Shown: positions 1 to 6,414 of the stretch, in pieces | Layout of the letters: every line of letters starts with the position of its first letter | Numbering within the stretch: the stretch's first letter is position 1 | Origin: an alpha proteobacterium 3107 | Lineage (GTDB): Bacteria; Pseudomonadota; Alphaproteobacteria; Rhodobacterales; Rhodobacteraceae | Length of the DNA stretch: 13,169 nucleotides | Direction: 5' to 3' | Assembly (NCBI GenBank): GCA_001483205.1 | Contig: JPPB01000235.1 | Coordinates: 1-13,169 of the forward strand | Made by a program: the position numbers and the translations under genes | Notes under the pieces: model-generated | Seen by the model: the letters and a program-made list of their open reading frames with translations, nothing else | Told to the model about the DNA's origin: nothing | The model's database searches: none

Positions 1-173
1 TGCGCCTCAGCCATGGCGCGCGCCCGCGTGACCCGCGCATAAATCCGCCCCGCCATCGGGTGGGTGGCGGCCCGCTGAAGGAACGCTTCGGCAAGCTCCA
101 CCGGGTCGATTTGGCCCGCAGCGATCCCCCGGCCCAGGTCAGAGGCGCTTTGTGTGTGCCAGTCTTCGCTCAT
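1..173 (-). CDS. Amidase-signature family enzyme, N-terminal 57 residues only
   Basis: Reading the minus strand from the ATG at 173 gives an open frame beginning MSEDWHTQSASDLGRGIAAG and continuing to the window edge. The pattern (Trp near residue 5, then an S-A-x-D-L-G-xx-I helix, the IDPVELAEAFL segment and a later IYARVTRARAMAEA segment) is the usual N-terminal helical part of amidase-signature enzymes (GatA-like amidohydrolases that cleave amide bonds with a Ser-cisSer-Lys triad). The catalytic residues lie beyond the window, so substrate and activity cannot be judged; GatA itself or a stand-alone amidase are both possible. The start is supported by an AGGAG-type ribosome site at about 179-183 on the minus strand. 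It is transcribed divergently from the nuclease gene at 391. Confidence 0.72.
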   Translation of the reverse strand, partial: MSEDWHTQSASDLGRGIAAGQIDPVELAEAFLQRAATHPMAGRIYARVTRARAMAEA

Positions 174-292
174 GTCCGCTCCTGCCCCGTGTCCGGCCTT
201 GCCCATGTTTCCGCACAACAGGTTAGCGGCGCGGGGGCGGATGGGCAATGCCGGGACGGGAGAAGGGTTCGGCGGCGGCGGGTTTGCTTGAA

Positions 293-326
293 ATTAACCT
301 TGGTTAATGATATTAACCTTGGTTAA
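293..326. promoter_or_regulatory. Pair of identical palindromic sites, candidate operator
   Basis: The 15-mer ATTAACCTTGGTTAA occurs at 293-307 and again, identically, at 312-326, a 19-bp repeat period. Each copy is an inverted repeat, TTAACC and GGTTAA around a TT centre. The pair sits between the divergent amidase (start 173) and nuclease (start 391) genes in otherwise GC-rich DNA, so a dimeric transcription factor binding both palindromes is a reasonable inference. The TTAA half-sites recall the alphaproteobacterial CtrA box (TTAA-N7-TTAA), but the spacing here is N6 within a copy and N5 between copies, so CtrA is not a good match. Confidence 0.5.
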
Positions 327-390
327 CGGACACCGCCTGCGGCGCAGGGCCGTTCGGCTGCGCCCCCCACAGGATCAGAGGAAAGCCGCC

Positions 391-1089
391 ATGACGACCA
401 TTCGCCTCACTCTGGCCTTTGTCGCGGGCCTGACGGTGATTTTGCTGCTTGCGGATACGCCCCCCCAAGCCGGAAATGTCCGGGAATGGACCGGACAGGC
501 CACCCTTATCGACGCGGATACCCTTGAAATCAGTGGGGTCAGGTTCCGGCTGCACGGTATTGATGCCCCCGAAAGCGCCCAGTCCTGCCGTCACCCCGAG
601 CGCGGCGACTGGCCCTGCGGTCAGACGGCAACCGAAGCGCTGTCCGACAGGATCAACGGGGCCGCCGTGACCTGCCGCGAGACGGGCAAAGGCATTTACC
701 AGCGCATCATTGCCGTCTGTTCCGTGCAGGGCGCGGACCTCAACCGGTGGCTGGTGCGGTCCGGTCAGGCCGTCGCTTATGTGAAATACGCCCGCGATTA
801 TGCCGGTGACGAGGCCGTGGCGCGGCGGGCGGGCATCGGTATCTGGAGCGGCGCATTCATCATGCCCTCTGACTGGCGGCGCGGCGTCCGGCCGGACGAT
901 GCCATCGCCCTCGTCGCCCTCGCCGCTCCCGGTTGCCGGATCAAGGGCAATATCAGCAGGTATGGCAAAATCTATCACCTGCCCGGAACCCGCTGGTATG
1001 CCCGCACGAAGATAGACACGGAGAAAGGCGAACGCTGGTTCTGTTCAGAAGCAGAAGCAGAGAGCGCGGGCTGGCGCAAAGCGGGCTGA
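391..1089 (+). CDS. Secreted thermonuclease (SNase-like) with conserved C-terminal Cys domain
   Basis: 232 residues. An N-terminal hydrophobic stretch (about residues 5-20, LTLAFVAGLTVILLL) is a signal peptide or membrane anchor, so the enzyme probably acts outside the cytoplasm. The SNase fold follows: D41-x-D43-T, then FRLHGIDAPE with R53, D58 and E61, and R105 in the YQR segment. These correspond to the Ca-binding and catalytic residues D21, R35, D40, E43 and R87 of staphylococcal nuclease, so hydrolysis of DNA/RNA phosphodiesters is expected. Residues about 182-232 form a distinct C-terminal segment (C182-RIKGNIS, YHLPGTRWY, GERWFC218SE, AGWR) seen in related SNase proteins; its role is unclear to me. 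The start at 391 follows an AGAGGAAA ribosome site at 377-384; the frame stays open upstream to 307, but that part does not look coding. Monocistronic and divergent from the amidase. Confidence 0.88.
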   Translation: MTTIRLTLAFVAGLTVILLLADTPPQAGNVREWTGQATLIDADTLEISGVRFRLHGIDAPESAQSCRHPERGDWPCGQTATEALSDRINGAAVTCRETGKGIYQRIIAVCSVQGADLNRWLVRSGQAVAYVKYARDYAGDEAVARRAGIGIWSGAFIMPSDWRRGVRPDDAIALVALAAPGCRIKGNISRYGKIYHLPGTRWYARTKIDTEKGERWFCSEAEAESAGWRKAG

Positions 1090-1197
1090 GGGCACTGAAT
1101 ACCCGGCCCGGCGCAAGGGGGGCCTGCCCGTCACGCAAGACCGGCGGCGACATCCGGGCGCATGGACAATCCCGCCCCGACGCGGTTATCTGAAACC

Positions 1198-2424
1198 ATG
1201 AGTCCCGATACCGACATTCTGATCGCGGGCGGCGGGCTGACCGGCCCGGCCCTGGCCCTGGCACTGGCCGATGGCGGGCTGTCCGTCACCCTGATCGATG
1301 CGCGCCCGGCCAACACCCGCACAAAACCGGCATTCGACGGGCGCGCCTATGCGCTGGCGCTGGCCTCTCGCCGTTTGCTGACCGCAACCGGCGTCTGGCC
1401 CGTGGTTGCCGACACATCGCAACCCATCCTCGGCATCCGAATCACCGATGGCCGCGCCAACAGCGGACCGGGCCGCCACAGCCTCTGTTTCGATCATGCA
1501 GAGATCGAGGAAGGGCCAATGGGCCACATGCTGGAGGATCGTTTCCTGTATCGCGCTTATCTGAAGGCGATGCAGGATCACCCCGGCATTACCCATCTGC
1601 CGGGGCGCGCGGTCTGTTCGCAACGGGTTGCCGGGGCAGGGGTGTCCGTCAGGCTGGACAACCGGCAGACCCTCAGCGGCGCGGTTCTGATCGGGTGCGA
1701 CGGGCGGCACAGCGGTGTCGCAGAGCGTGCGGGCATCGGGCGCACCGGCTGGGGCTACGGGCAGACATCGCTTGTCTGCGCCATTGAGCATGAACTCCCC
1801 CACCGCGGCGTGGCGCATCAGCATTTCATGCCCGCGGGGCCGCTGGCGATCCTGCCGCTGCCCGGCAACCGGGTCTCGATTGTCTGGTCGGAAAGGGACC
1901 GGGCCGCGCGGGACATTCAGGCGCTGGATGATGGCGGATACCTGGACGTTCTGCGCCCGCGCTTCGGGGATTTCCTTGGCAATATCTCTGTTTCCGGTCA
2001 GAGGTTTACCTATCCCCTGGGCTTGTCGCTGGCAAACAGCTTCATCGCTGAGCGCGTGGCGCTTGCCGGGGATGCGGCCCATGGGGTGCATCCGCTGGCC
2101 GGACAGGGGCTGAACCTTGGCCTGCGGGATGCGGGCGCGCTGGCCGAGGTTCTGATCTGCGCCCGCCGCCGGGGTGAGGACATCGGGGCCGGGCAGGTTC
2201 TGGCGCGTTATCAGCGCTGGCGGCGTTGGGACACGGCGACGATGGCCGTGGCGACCGACGGCCTCAACCGGCTGTTCTCTAACGACAACGGCGCGCTGCG
2301 GCTGGCTCGGGGTCTCGGGCTGAGCGCCGTCAACGGCCTGCCCCGCCTGCGACGGGCCTTCATCCGCGAGGCCGCGGGGCTGACCGGCGACCTTCCCGCC
2401 CTCATGCAAGGGCGGCAAATCTGA
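1198..2424 (+). CDS. UbiH/UbiF/VisC/COQ6-family FAD-dependent hydroxylase
   Basis: 408 residues, usual for the family. The N terminus DILIAGGGLTGPALALAL is a Rossmann FAD-binding motif (GxGxxG at about 11-16). A CDGRHSGV segment around D168 is the DG motif shared by class A flavoprotein monooxygenases, and LAGDAAHGVHPLAGQGLN around D292 is the GD motif that contacts the FAD ribityl chain, diagnostic of this family. Known members hydroxylate the ring of ubiquinone precursors using NAD(P)H and oxygen; alphaproteobacteria carry several paralogues with different regioselectivity, and the sequence alone does not say which position this one modifies. An in-frame ATG at 1162 would add 12 residues, but 1198 places the FAD motif at the normal distance from the N terminus. 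Neither start has a strong Shine-Dalgarno. The gene converges with thyX, with 30 bases between the stop codons. Confidence 0.88.
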   Translation: MSPDTDILIAGGGLTGPALALALADGGLSVTLIDARPANTRTKPAFDGRAYALALASRRLLTATGVWPVVADTSQPILGIRITDGRANSGPGRHSLCFDHAEIEEGPMGHMLEDRFLYRAYLKAMQDHPGITHLPGRAVCSQRVAGAGVSVRLDNRQTLSGAVLIGCDGRHSGVAERAGIGRTGWGYGQTSLVCAIEHELPHRGVAHQHFMPAGPLAILPLPGNRVSIVWSERDRAARDIQALDDGGYLDVLRPRFGDFLGNISVSGQRFTYPLGLSLANSFIAERVALAGDAAHGVHPLAGQGLNLGLRDAGALAEVLICARRRGEDIGAGQVLARYQRWRRWDTATMAVATDGLNRLFSNDNGALRLARGLGLSAVNGLPRLRRAFIREAAGLTGDLPALMQGRQI

Positions 2425-2454
2425 CCGGCGCGCATGAGCGACCGGCCCAAGCCA

Positions 2455-3375
2455 TCATCCGTCGGTATCCACCCCCAGAGCCTCCGTAAACTCCCGCCAC
2501 TCCCCCCGGCTCATGCCCGAGGTCTCGCGCGTCACCTCCTCCCCCCTCAGCATCCGCCTTACGCAGTCAAGCCCCGCCGCCGACAGCGCGACCCCGCCCA
2601 GGCGATAATCCTCAAACGCCTTACACGCCATCGGCACCCAATCGGCGACAATCGCGCGGATCGCCTCTGCATAAACCCGTATCTCATACTGGGCATGGCG
2701 ATCGGCGCGCAGGCGCAGGAAATGGAACAGGTTATGCAGGTCAACCTTCCAATACCACTGCGTGTAAACATTCGCGGGCAGGTTCATCCGGGCAAGCTCG
2801 CGCGCAAGGCCCTGCTGGCCCTCCCGGCTGATCATCGCCTCATAATGATCATAACAGCGGGCGGCATCGGCCCGGAGCATCTCGAGCACCCGCGCCGCTT
2901 CCTCGCCCTCCAGCACCGCCCCCCGGCCCTGATTGTTCACCGCCGACTGCGCGGCGACCTGCTCCGGCGCGGGGATGTAAAACTCCCGATCAAGGATCGA
3001 ATAGCGCGCCGAGTATTCGTTGACATTCGCGGTGCGGTGCCTGATCCACTGTCGCGCCACAAACACCGGCAGTTTGACGTGAAACTTGACCTCGCACATC
3101 TCGAACGGGGTGGAATGGGAATGCCGCATCAGATAGCGGATCAGCCCCTCATCGTCCTGCACGGCCCTGGTGCCCCTGCCATAGCTGACCCGCGCCGCCT
3201 GACAGATCGCGGCATCGTCGCCCATATAGTCGATGACCCGGACAAAGCCGTGGTCGAGCACATCCCGGACCGTGTAGAGATGTTGCTCCATCCCTTCCGA
3301 GGTCGTCCGCAGGGTGGGCCGCGAACGGGCGCACAGGGTGGCGATTTCGGCCTGTTGTTCCGGCGTCACGGGCAT
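2455..3375 (-). CDS. thyX: Flavin-dependent thymidylate synthase ThyX
   Basis: 306 residues. The protein carries the ThyX signature RHR-x7-S: R112 H113 R114 followed by S122, A123, R124, Y125 ([14 protein letters not shown]). Further family features are HSHSTPFEM near 85-93, and [19 protein letters not shown] followed by [14 protein letters not shown] in the C-terminal half, which contribute to the FAD/dUMP site. ThyX converts dUMP to dTMP using methylene-tetrahydrofolate and a reduced flavin, replacing or supplementing ThyA in the cytoplasm. It is longer than the 220-250 residue archetypes but in line with alphaproteobacterial members. The start at 3375 ([11 protein letters not shown]) is preceded by GGAAAGGAA at a proper distance; the frame is open up to 3447 but that extension is not family-like. 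No ThyA or folate gene is adjacent. Confidence 0.96.
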   Translation of the reverse strand: MPVTPEQQAEIATLCARSRPTLRTTSEGMEQHLYTVRDVLDHGFVRVIDYMGDDAAICQAARVSYGRGTRAVQDDEGLIRYLMRHSHSTPFEMCEVKFHVKLPVFVARQWIRHRTANVNEYSARYSILDREFYIPAPEQVAAQSAVNNQGRGAVLEGEEAARVLEMLRADAARCYDHYEAMISREGQQGLARELARMNLPANVYTQWYWKVDLHNLFHFLRLRADRHAQYEIRVYAEAIRAIVADWVPMACKAFEDYRLGGVALSAAGLDCVRRMLRGEEVTRETSGMSRGEWREFTEALGVDTDG

Positions 3376-3481
3376 GGGGGTTCCTTTCCGGCTGACGGGT
3401 GAGTCGCGCGACACTCTATATGTGTGCAGCGGGGCCGGAAACGGCAAGATGCGGGGGCGGGGCGATGGCCGCTAACGTGCT

Positions 3482-3513
3482 TGCGGCCCGGACGATTTAT
3501 CACCCGGGCCGCA
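3482..3513 (-). terminator. Conserved GC hairpin downstream of lipoprotein 1
   Basis: TGCGGCCCGG at 3482-3491 pairs perfectly with CCGGGCCGCA at 3504-3513 (10-bp stem, 12-base loop). It lies about 37 bases past the stop of the lipoprotein gene ending at 3551 and between it and thyX. No T-run follows on either strand, so it is not a textbook intrinsic terminator. The same hairpin recurs after the other two lipoprotein genes, which argues for a 3'-end function (termination or mRNA stability). Confidence 0.45.
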
Positions 3514-3550
3514 GATACGTCTGGTGCCTTACCCGCACCGCTGCAACTGA

Positions 3551-4702
3551 CTACGGCGTCGTCGGCGGCTGCTTCTTCGCAGTGAAAGAACCCAGAAGGT
3601 GAAGTTGTGCATCGCTGTCTGTATATGTCGCATCGAATGTGCCGGCGATTGATGATGGCTGTTCCGTTGTTTGCTCCCCGCCGAAGAATTTGCCTAAATA
3701 CTTACCATCCCAGCCGTCTTGGGTAATATTACTCACAGGGGGTCTATCGGGATCTCTGTCGGGAAAGAAGCCCACCTCGTCACTAAAACTTACAATGATA
3801 TCGGCCCTATCAAGTGGCACACTGAGGCCGGTAAGCCCGAGAGCATCGCCATTCTCGAATCTTAAATCGGCAATGGTCCCCTCTATCATCCCAGCCTCTC
3901 TGGAAGTGCCGAAGTTGACCGCCATATCGGCCCTGCCTGTAAAGCCGCCTACATGGCTGAGGAAGTTTTCGACGTCGTTGACATCTCGGGTATAAGCATA
4001 TACTCCGATTGCCGGTCCCTCATAGCTGGCTTCGCCTGTCAAAGCCGCAAAGCCGGTGTTTGTGTAAACATCTCCGCCCCTCGCGAACGTAGCGACGACG
4101 TAAGGATCGAGTCTAACCGGTTTGTCAGGGACGAACATCCAGGCCCCGCCGGAAAGATAGTCATCCTCGCCTGCCGTATCCAACATGGCATAGAAGAGAA
4201 TCTTTCCGTTCCGGTCGGTATCGTCGTCGTTGAATGTCTTTGCCAGAATAATCCCTTTGGTCGTGCTGTCGAACCCGACAAACTCCAGGTCGAAGTCTTC
4301 GTAAGTGTCAGTCCGTGCGTCGATCGTCCACCGTTTTTTGTTTGGTTCGATGCGCTTCACCACGAAGTAGCCATCTTCCTCCTCGACGGTCACTTTGATG
4401 TCGTTACTGCCTTCGCCCTCCGAAGAGCGGATAATGATTTCCGGTGACGTCGGGCTCGCAATGTGGTTACTGCTGAGCCTGTCATACAATTCCCCAATGT
4501 CTTTCTGCGTGACGCCAGCTTCTTCAAGGAGCCTTTGCACTTGTGGCCGGGTGTCAACGAGTTGAGTTGTGTCCATCTTATTACCCGTATCCTTATTACC
4601 CGTATCGCTCGTGCCGCCGCCGTCGCCGCCAAAACAACCGGACAACGCGACCATTGCCGCCGCTGCCAGAGCCAGCCCCGGATATTCATGCCTGAAGTTC
4701 AT
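3551..4702 (-). CDS. Tandem lipoprotein 1, TbpB-like beta-barrel (transferrin-binding-protein-like family)
   Basis: 383 residues. A lipoprotein signal is clear: MNFRHEYPGLALAAAAMVALSGC with lipobox LSGC and Cys23 as the lipidated residue. Phe at +2 does not carry the Asp inner-membrane retention signal, so outer-membrane sorting is likely. A Gly/Asp-rich linker (24-45) contains a short repeat, GNKDTGNK. A middle domain (about 88-215) includes KTFNDDDTDRNGKILFYAM and an aromatic AWMFVPDKP strand. The C-terminal part (about 220-376) has GEASYEGPAIGVYAY, GGFTGRADMAVNFG, then KYLGKFFGG, SIAGTF and LLGSFTAKK. This order of glycine-rich strands is that of the TbpB B/D beta-barrel domain of transferrin/haem-binding surface lipoproteins and other Slam substrates. 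The ligand is unknown. The start at 4702 is set by a strong AGGAGG site. Third and most downstream of three paralogues; its own promoter block lies at 4805-4855. Confidence 0.75.
   Translation of the reverse strand: MNFRHEYPGLALAAAAMVALSGCFGGDGGGTSDTGNKDTGNKMDTTQLVDTRPQVQRLLEEAGVTQKDIGELYDRLSSNHIASPTSPEIIIRSSEGEGSNDIKVTVEEEDGYFVVKRIEPNKKRWTIDARTDTYEDFDLEFVGFDSTTKGIILAKTFNDDDTDRNGKILFYAMLDTAGEDDYLSGGAWMFVPDKPVRLDPYVVATFARGGDVYTNTGFAALTGEASYEGPAIGVYAYTRDVNDVENFLSHVGGFTGRADMAVNFGTSREAGMIEGTIADLRFENGDALGLTGLSVPLDRADIIVSFSDEVGFFPDRDPDRPPVSNITQDGWDGKYLGKFFGGEQTTEQPSSIAGTFDATYTDSDAQLHLLGSFTAKKQPPTTP
4577..4606 (-). repeat. 15-bp in-frame tandem repeat in lipoprotein 1 linker
   Basis: The plus-strand unit CTTATTACCCGTATC occurs at 4577-4591 and again at 4592-4606 with no mismatch. 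It encodes the repeated DTGNK in the linker just after the lipidated cysteine. Its length is a multiple of three, so copy-number change would keep the frame. Confidence 0.9.
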
Positions 4703-4804
4703 CTGTTTTACCCTCCTGTTGAGCTTCCTGCCCCCGAACCTGATGCCGCTGAAACCATCCCGAAGGAAAACCTGAAACCACATCCTGCGGCCTTCGCAAA
4801 ACGT

Positions 4805-4855
4805 TACCTATTCGTTGCAAAGGAATCCGAACCTGTCAAGTTATCTTTTTGTCAA
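4805..4855 (-). promoter_or_regulatory. Promoter-like block upstream of lipoprotein 1
   Basis: On the minus strand a perfect TTGACA -35 box lies at 4834-4839 inside AAAAAGATAACTTGACAG, with a second TTGACA 16 bases further upstream (4850-4855). About 17-20 bases downstream is a conserved AATAGG-containing stretch; at 17-bp spacing the hexamer is AACGAA, a poor -10. The same block precedes the other two lipoprotein genes. The inferred leader is about 100-110 nt and contains a stretch (about 4739-4780) also shared with the second copy. Confidence 0.55.
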
Positions 4856-4885
4856 ACAATCCCCGGCCCGGCCAGAAACGTGCCT

Positions 4886-4915
4886 GCGGCCCGGACGATC
4901 CCCCGCACGGGCCGC
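4886..4915 (-). terminator. Conserved GC hairpin downstream of lipoprotein 2
   Basis: GCGGCCCG at 4886-4893 pairs with CGGGCCGC at 4908-4915 (8-bp stem, 14-base loop), about 40 bases past the stop of lipoprotein 2 and upstream of the promoter block of lipoprotein 1. No U-tract follows. Compared with the other two copies the stem has lost its outermost and innermost pairs. Confidence 0.42.
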
Positions 4916-4954
4916 GCATATATCCGGTGCCTTTGCCCGCACCGTTGCAACGGA

Positions 4955-6175
4955 CTATTCGGATGGTTTGAGATTGAAAGCGCCCAGAAGGTTAAGTAGC
5001 TCATTCATGTCGTTGCCATTGCCGTCCCATGTCCTGACCGCAGAGAATGTTCCGGCGATTGATGCCGGTTCCATATGCCCGGAGCCAGGGGATGTTTCCT
5101 GTTCGCCAAAGAACTGACCTGAATAAGCACCATCCCATTCCGATCTTGTCGGACCAACAGTGCCAGTGAAGAGTTCTTGGCCCTGATTGTCGAAATTTAA
5201 GTCGCTACCGCTAAGGTTTATAGTTGTGAACCCAAAAGATTCGCCATTGTCGAATTTGAAATTACCGATATTGCCTCCGGTAATCTTCCCGTGCTCGGTG
5301 GGGGCATTGTTGGGGTTGAAATTGGCAATCAGATCAACTTCGGCTGTAAAGCCGCCAGCCCCAACGGCTACGTCGTCTTCCGCATACGTATATACCCCGA
5401 TCGCCGGTCCGACAAAGGTGGCTGTGCCTGTCAAAGCCGGAAAGCTGACGGGGCCGGTTTCGTCGTTACTGTAAGGCTCGGCCCCCTTCGCGACCGCCCC
5501 GACGACGTAATCTGAAGCTGCGGTGCTATCTTCGGGAATGAACACCCAGACCGCGGCGGAAAGATAGTCGGTATCCGCATCATTTTCTATATCCGACATG
5601 GCATAGACGAGAACCGTTCCGTTCCGGCCGGTATCGGTGGCGGCGTCGTCGAATGTCTTTGCCAGCACAATACCATTCGTGCCGTCGATTGCGAGAGTTT
5701 CGGGATTGTCAGTCTCTGTGTCGATCACCCATTGGTAACCTGCGTTGTCGCGCTCTACTCTGAAGTAGAGGTTCTCACCATCATACCGCAGTGCAATGTC
5801 CGCGTCGACATAATCGGGCGAAGCCCGGAGAATGGTGTCATGCGGTGGACAGTCATCAACACAAGCAACCTTACGCTGGTAAGTTCGTGTCTGATCAATG
5901 AGCCTTACATTATCGCTATCTACTAGATTCATTGCTGCATACAACGCCGCAAGCGCATTTTCAAAAAGGTCGGTGTCCGAGAGGCCAGCCTCATTCAGGA
6001 GCCTGTGCGTTTGTGATCGGGTGTCAACAGGTTCTCCGATCACAGGTTCCTCTTGGTCGAACATATTCATTTCCGGCTCTGTGGGATTGGAATCATCCCA
6101 AATACAACCGGACAACGCGACCATTGCTGCCACAGACAGGGCAACCCACGGATAATCTGGCCTGACTTTGTTCAT
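4955..6175 (-). CDS. Tandem lipoprotein 2, TbpB-like beta-barrel
   Basis: 406 residues, the longest of the three paralogues. The signal peptide ends in lipobox LSGC with Cys24; +2 is Ile. An acidic linker follows (about 27-52). The middle domain carries an extra segment at about 84-118 that holds a Cys pair, C105 and C109 (CVDDC), absent from both paralogues. Then come KTFDDAATDTGRNGTVLVYAM and LSAAVWVFIPED. The C-terminal barrel-like region has TGTATFVGPAIGVYTY (about 249-264), GGFTAEVDLIANF, GKITGGNIGNFKFDNG, AYSGQFFGEQE, SIAGTFSAV and LLNLLGAFNL, matching the TbpB B/D-type pattern. Function is probably surface ligand binding, with ligand unknown. The start at 6175 is preceded by GGGGAAGG at a good distance. 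It has its own promoter block (6260-6305), so it is probably transcribed separately from its neighbours although all three face the same way. Confidence 0.73.
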   Translation of the reverse strand: MNKVRPDYPWVALSVAAMVALSGCIWDDSNPTEPEMNMFDQEEPVIGEPVDTRSQTHRLLNEAGLSDTDLFENALAALYAAMNLVDSDNVRLIDQTRTYQRKVACVDDCPPHDTILRASPDYVDADIALRYDGENLYFRVERDNAGYQWVIDTETDNPETLAIDGTNGIVLAKTFDDAATDTGRNGTVLVYAMSDIENDADTDYLSAAVWVFIPEDSTAASDYVVGAVAKGAEPYSNDETGPVSFPALTGTATFVGPAIGVYTYAEDDVAVGAGGFTAEVDLIANFNPNNAPTEHGKITGGNIGNFKFDNGESFGFTTINLSGSDLNFDNQGQELFTGTVGPTRSEWDGAYSGQFFGEQETSPGSGHMEPASIAGTFSAVRTWDGNGNDMNELLNLLGAFNLKPSE

Positions 6176-6259
6176 CTGTTTTACCTTCCCCGACCTGATG
6201 CCGCTGAAACCATCCCGAAGGAAAACCTAAAACCGCATTTCGCGACCCCTGCAAAACGT

Positions 6260-6305
6260 CGCCTATTTATTGCAAAAGAATCCGAATCTGTCAAGTTATC
6301 TCTTT
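6260..6305 (-). promoter_or_regulatory. Promoter-like block upstream of lipoprotein 2
   Basis: Minus-strand TTGACA at 6289-6294 within GAGATAACTTGACAG, followed at 17-bp spacing by AATAAA (6266-6271), a usable -10 that merges into the conserved AATAGG. The far-upstream second -35 of copy 1 is present here only in degenerate form (TTGAACA). The leader (about 6195-6240) is closely similar to that of copy 1. Confidence 0.58.
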
Positions 6306-6340
6306 GTTCAAACAATCCCCGGCCCGGCCAGGAACATGCC

Positions 6341-6372
6341 TGCGGCCCGGACGATCCCCCGCCCGGGCCGCA
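6341..6372 (-). terminator. Conserved GC hairpin downstream of lipoprotein 3
   Basis: TGCGGCCCGG at 6341-6350 pairs perfectly with CCGGGCCGCA at 6363-6372 (10-bp stem, 12-base loop), about 42 bases past the stop of lipoprotein 3. The stem is identical to the one at 3482-3513. No U-tract follows on the minus strand, so termination is inferred from position and conservation only. Confidence 0.45.
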
Positions 6373-6414
6373 AACATATCCGGTGCCTTGTGAAAACCGG
6401 GGCGCTTCCGAAAA

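Noticed and set aside
293..326. CtrA binding site
   Set aside because: The consensus needs TTAA-N7-TTAA; here spacings are 6 and 5, so only a general operator call is justified.
1090..1197. Terminator between the nuclease and the UbiH-family gene
   Set aside because: GC-rich with several short complementary words, but no convincing stem followed by a T-run.
1186..2418. Long minus-strand open frame (about 410 codons) opposite the UbiH-family gene
   Set aside because: It is the antisense of a clear FAD hydroxylase in high-GC DNA; its product is rich in Arg, Gln, Pro and Gly without any family motif.
2434..3402. Plus-strand open frame of about 320 codons over thyX
   Set aside because: Antisense shadow of ThyX, whose RHR-x7-S signature and good ribosome site settle the strand; the product is Arg/Pro/His-rich and motif-free.
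3412..3422. TATAGA -10 box for thyX on the minus strand
   Set aside because: The only TTG-like -35 candidate is about 21 bp away; support is too weak to list.
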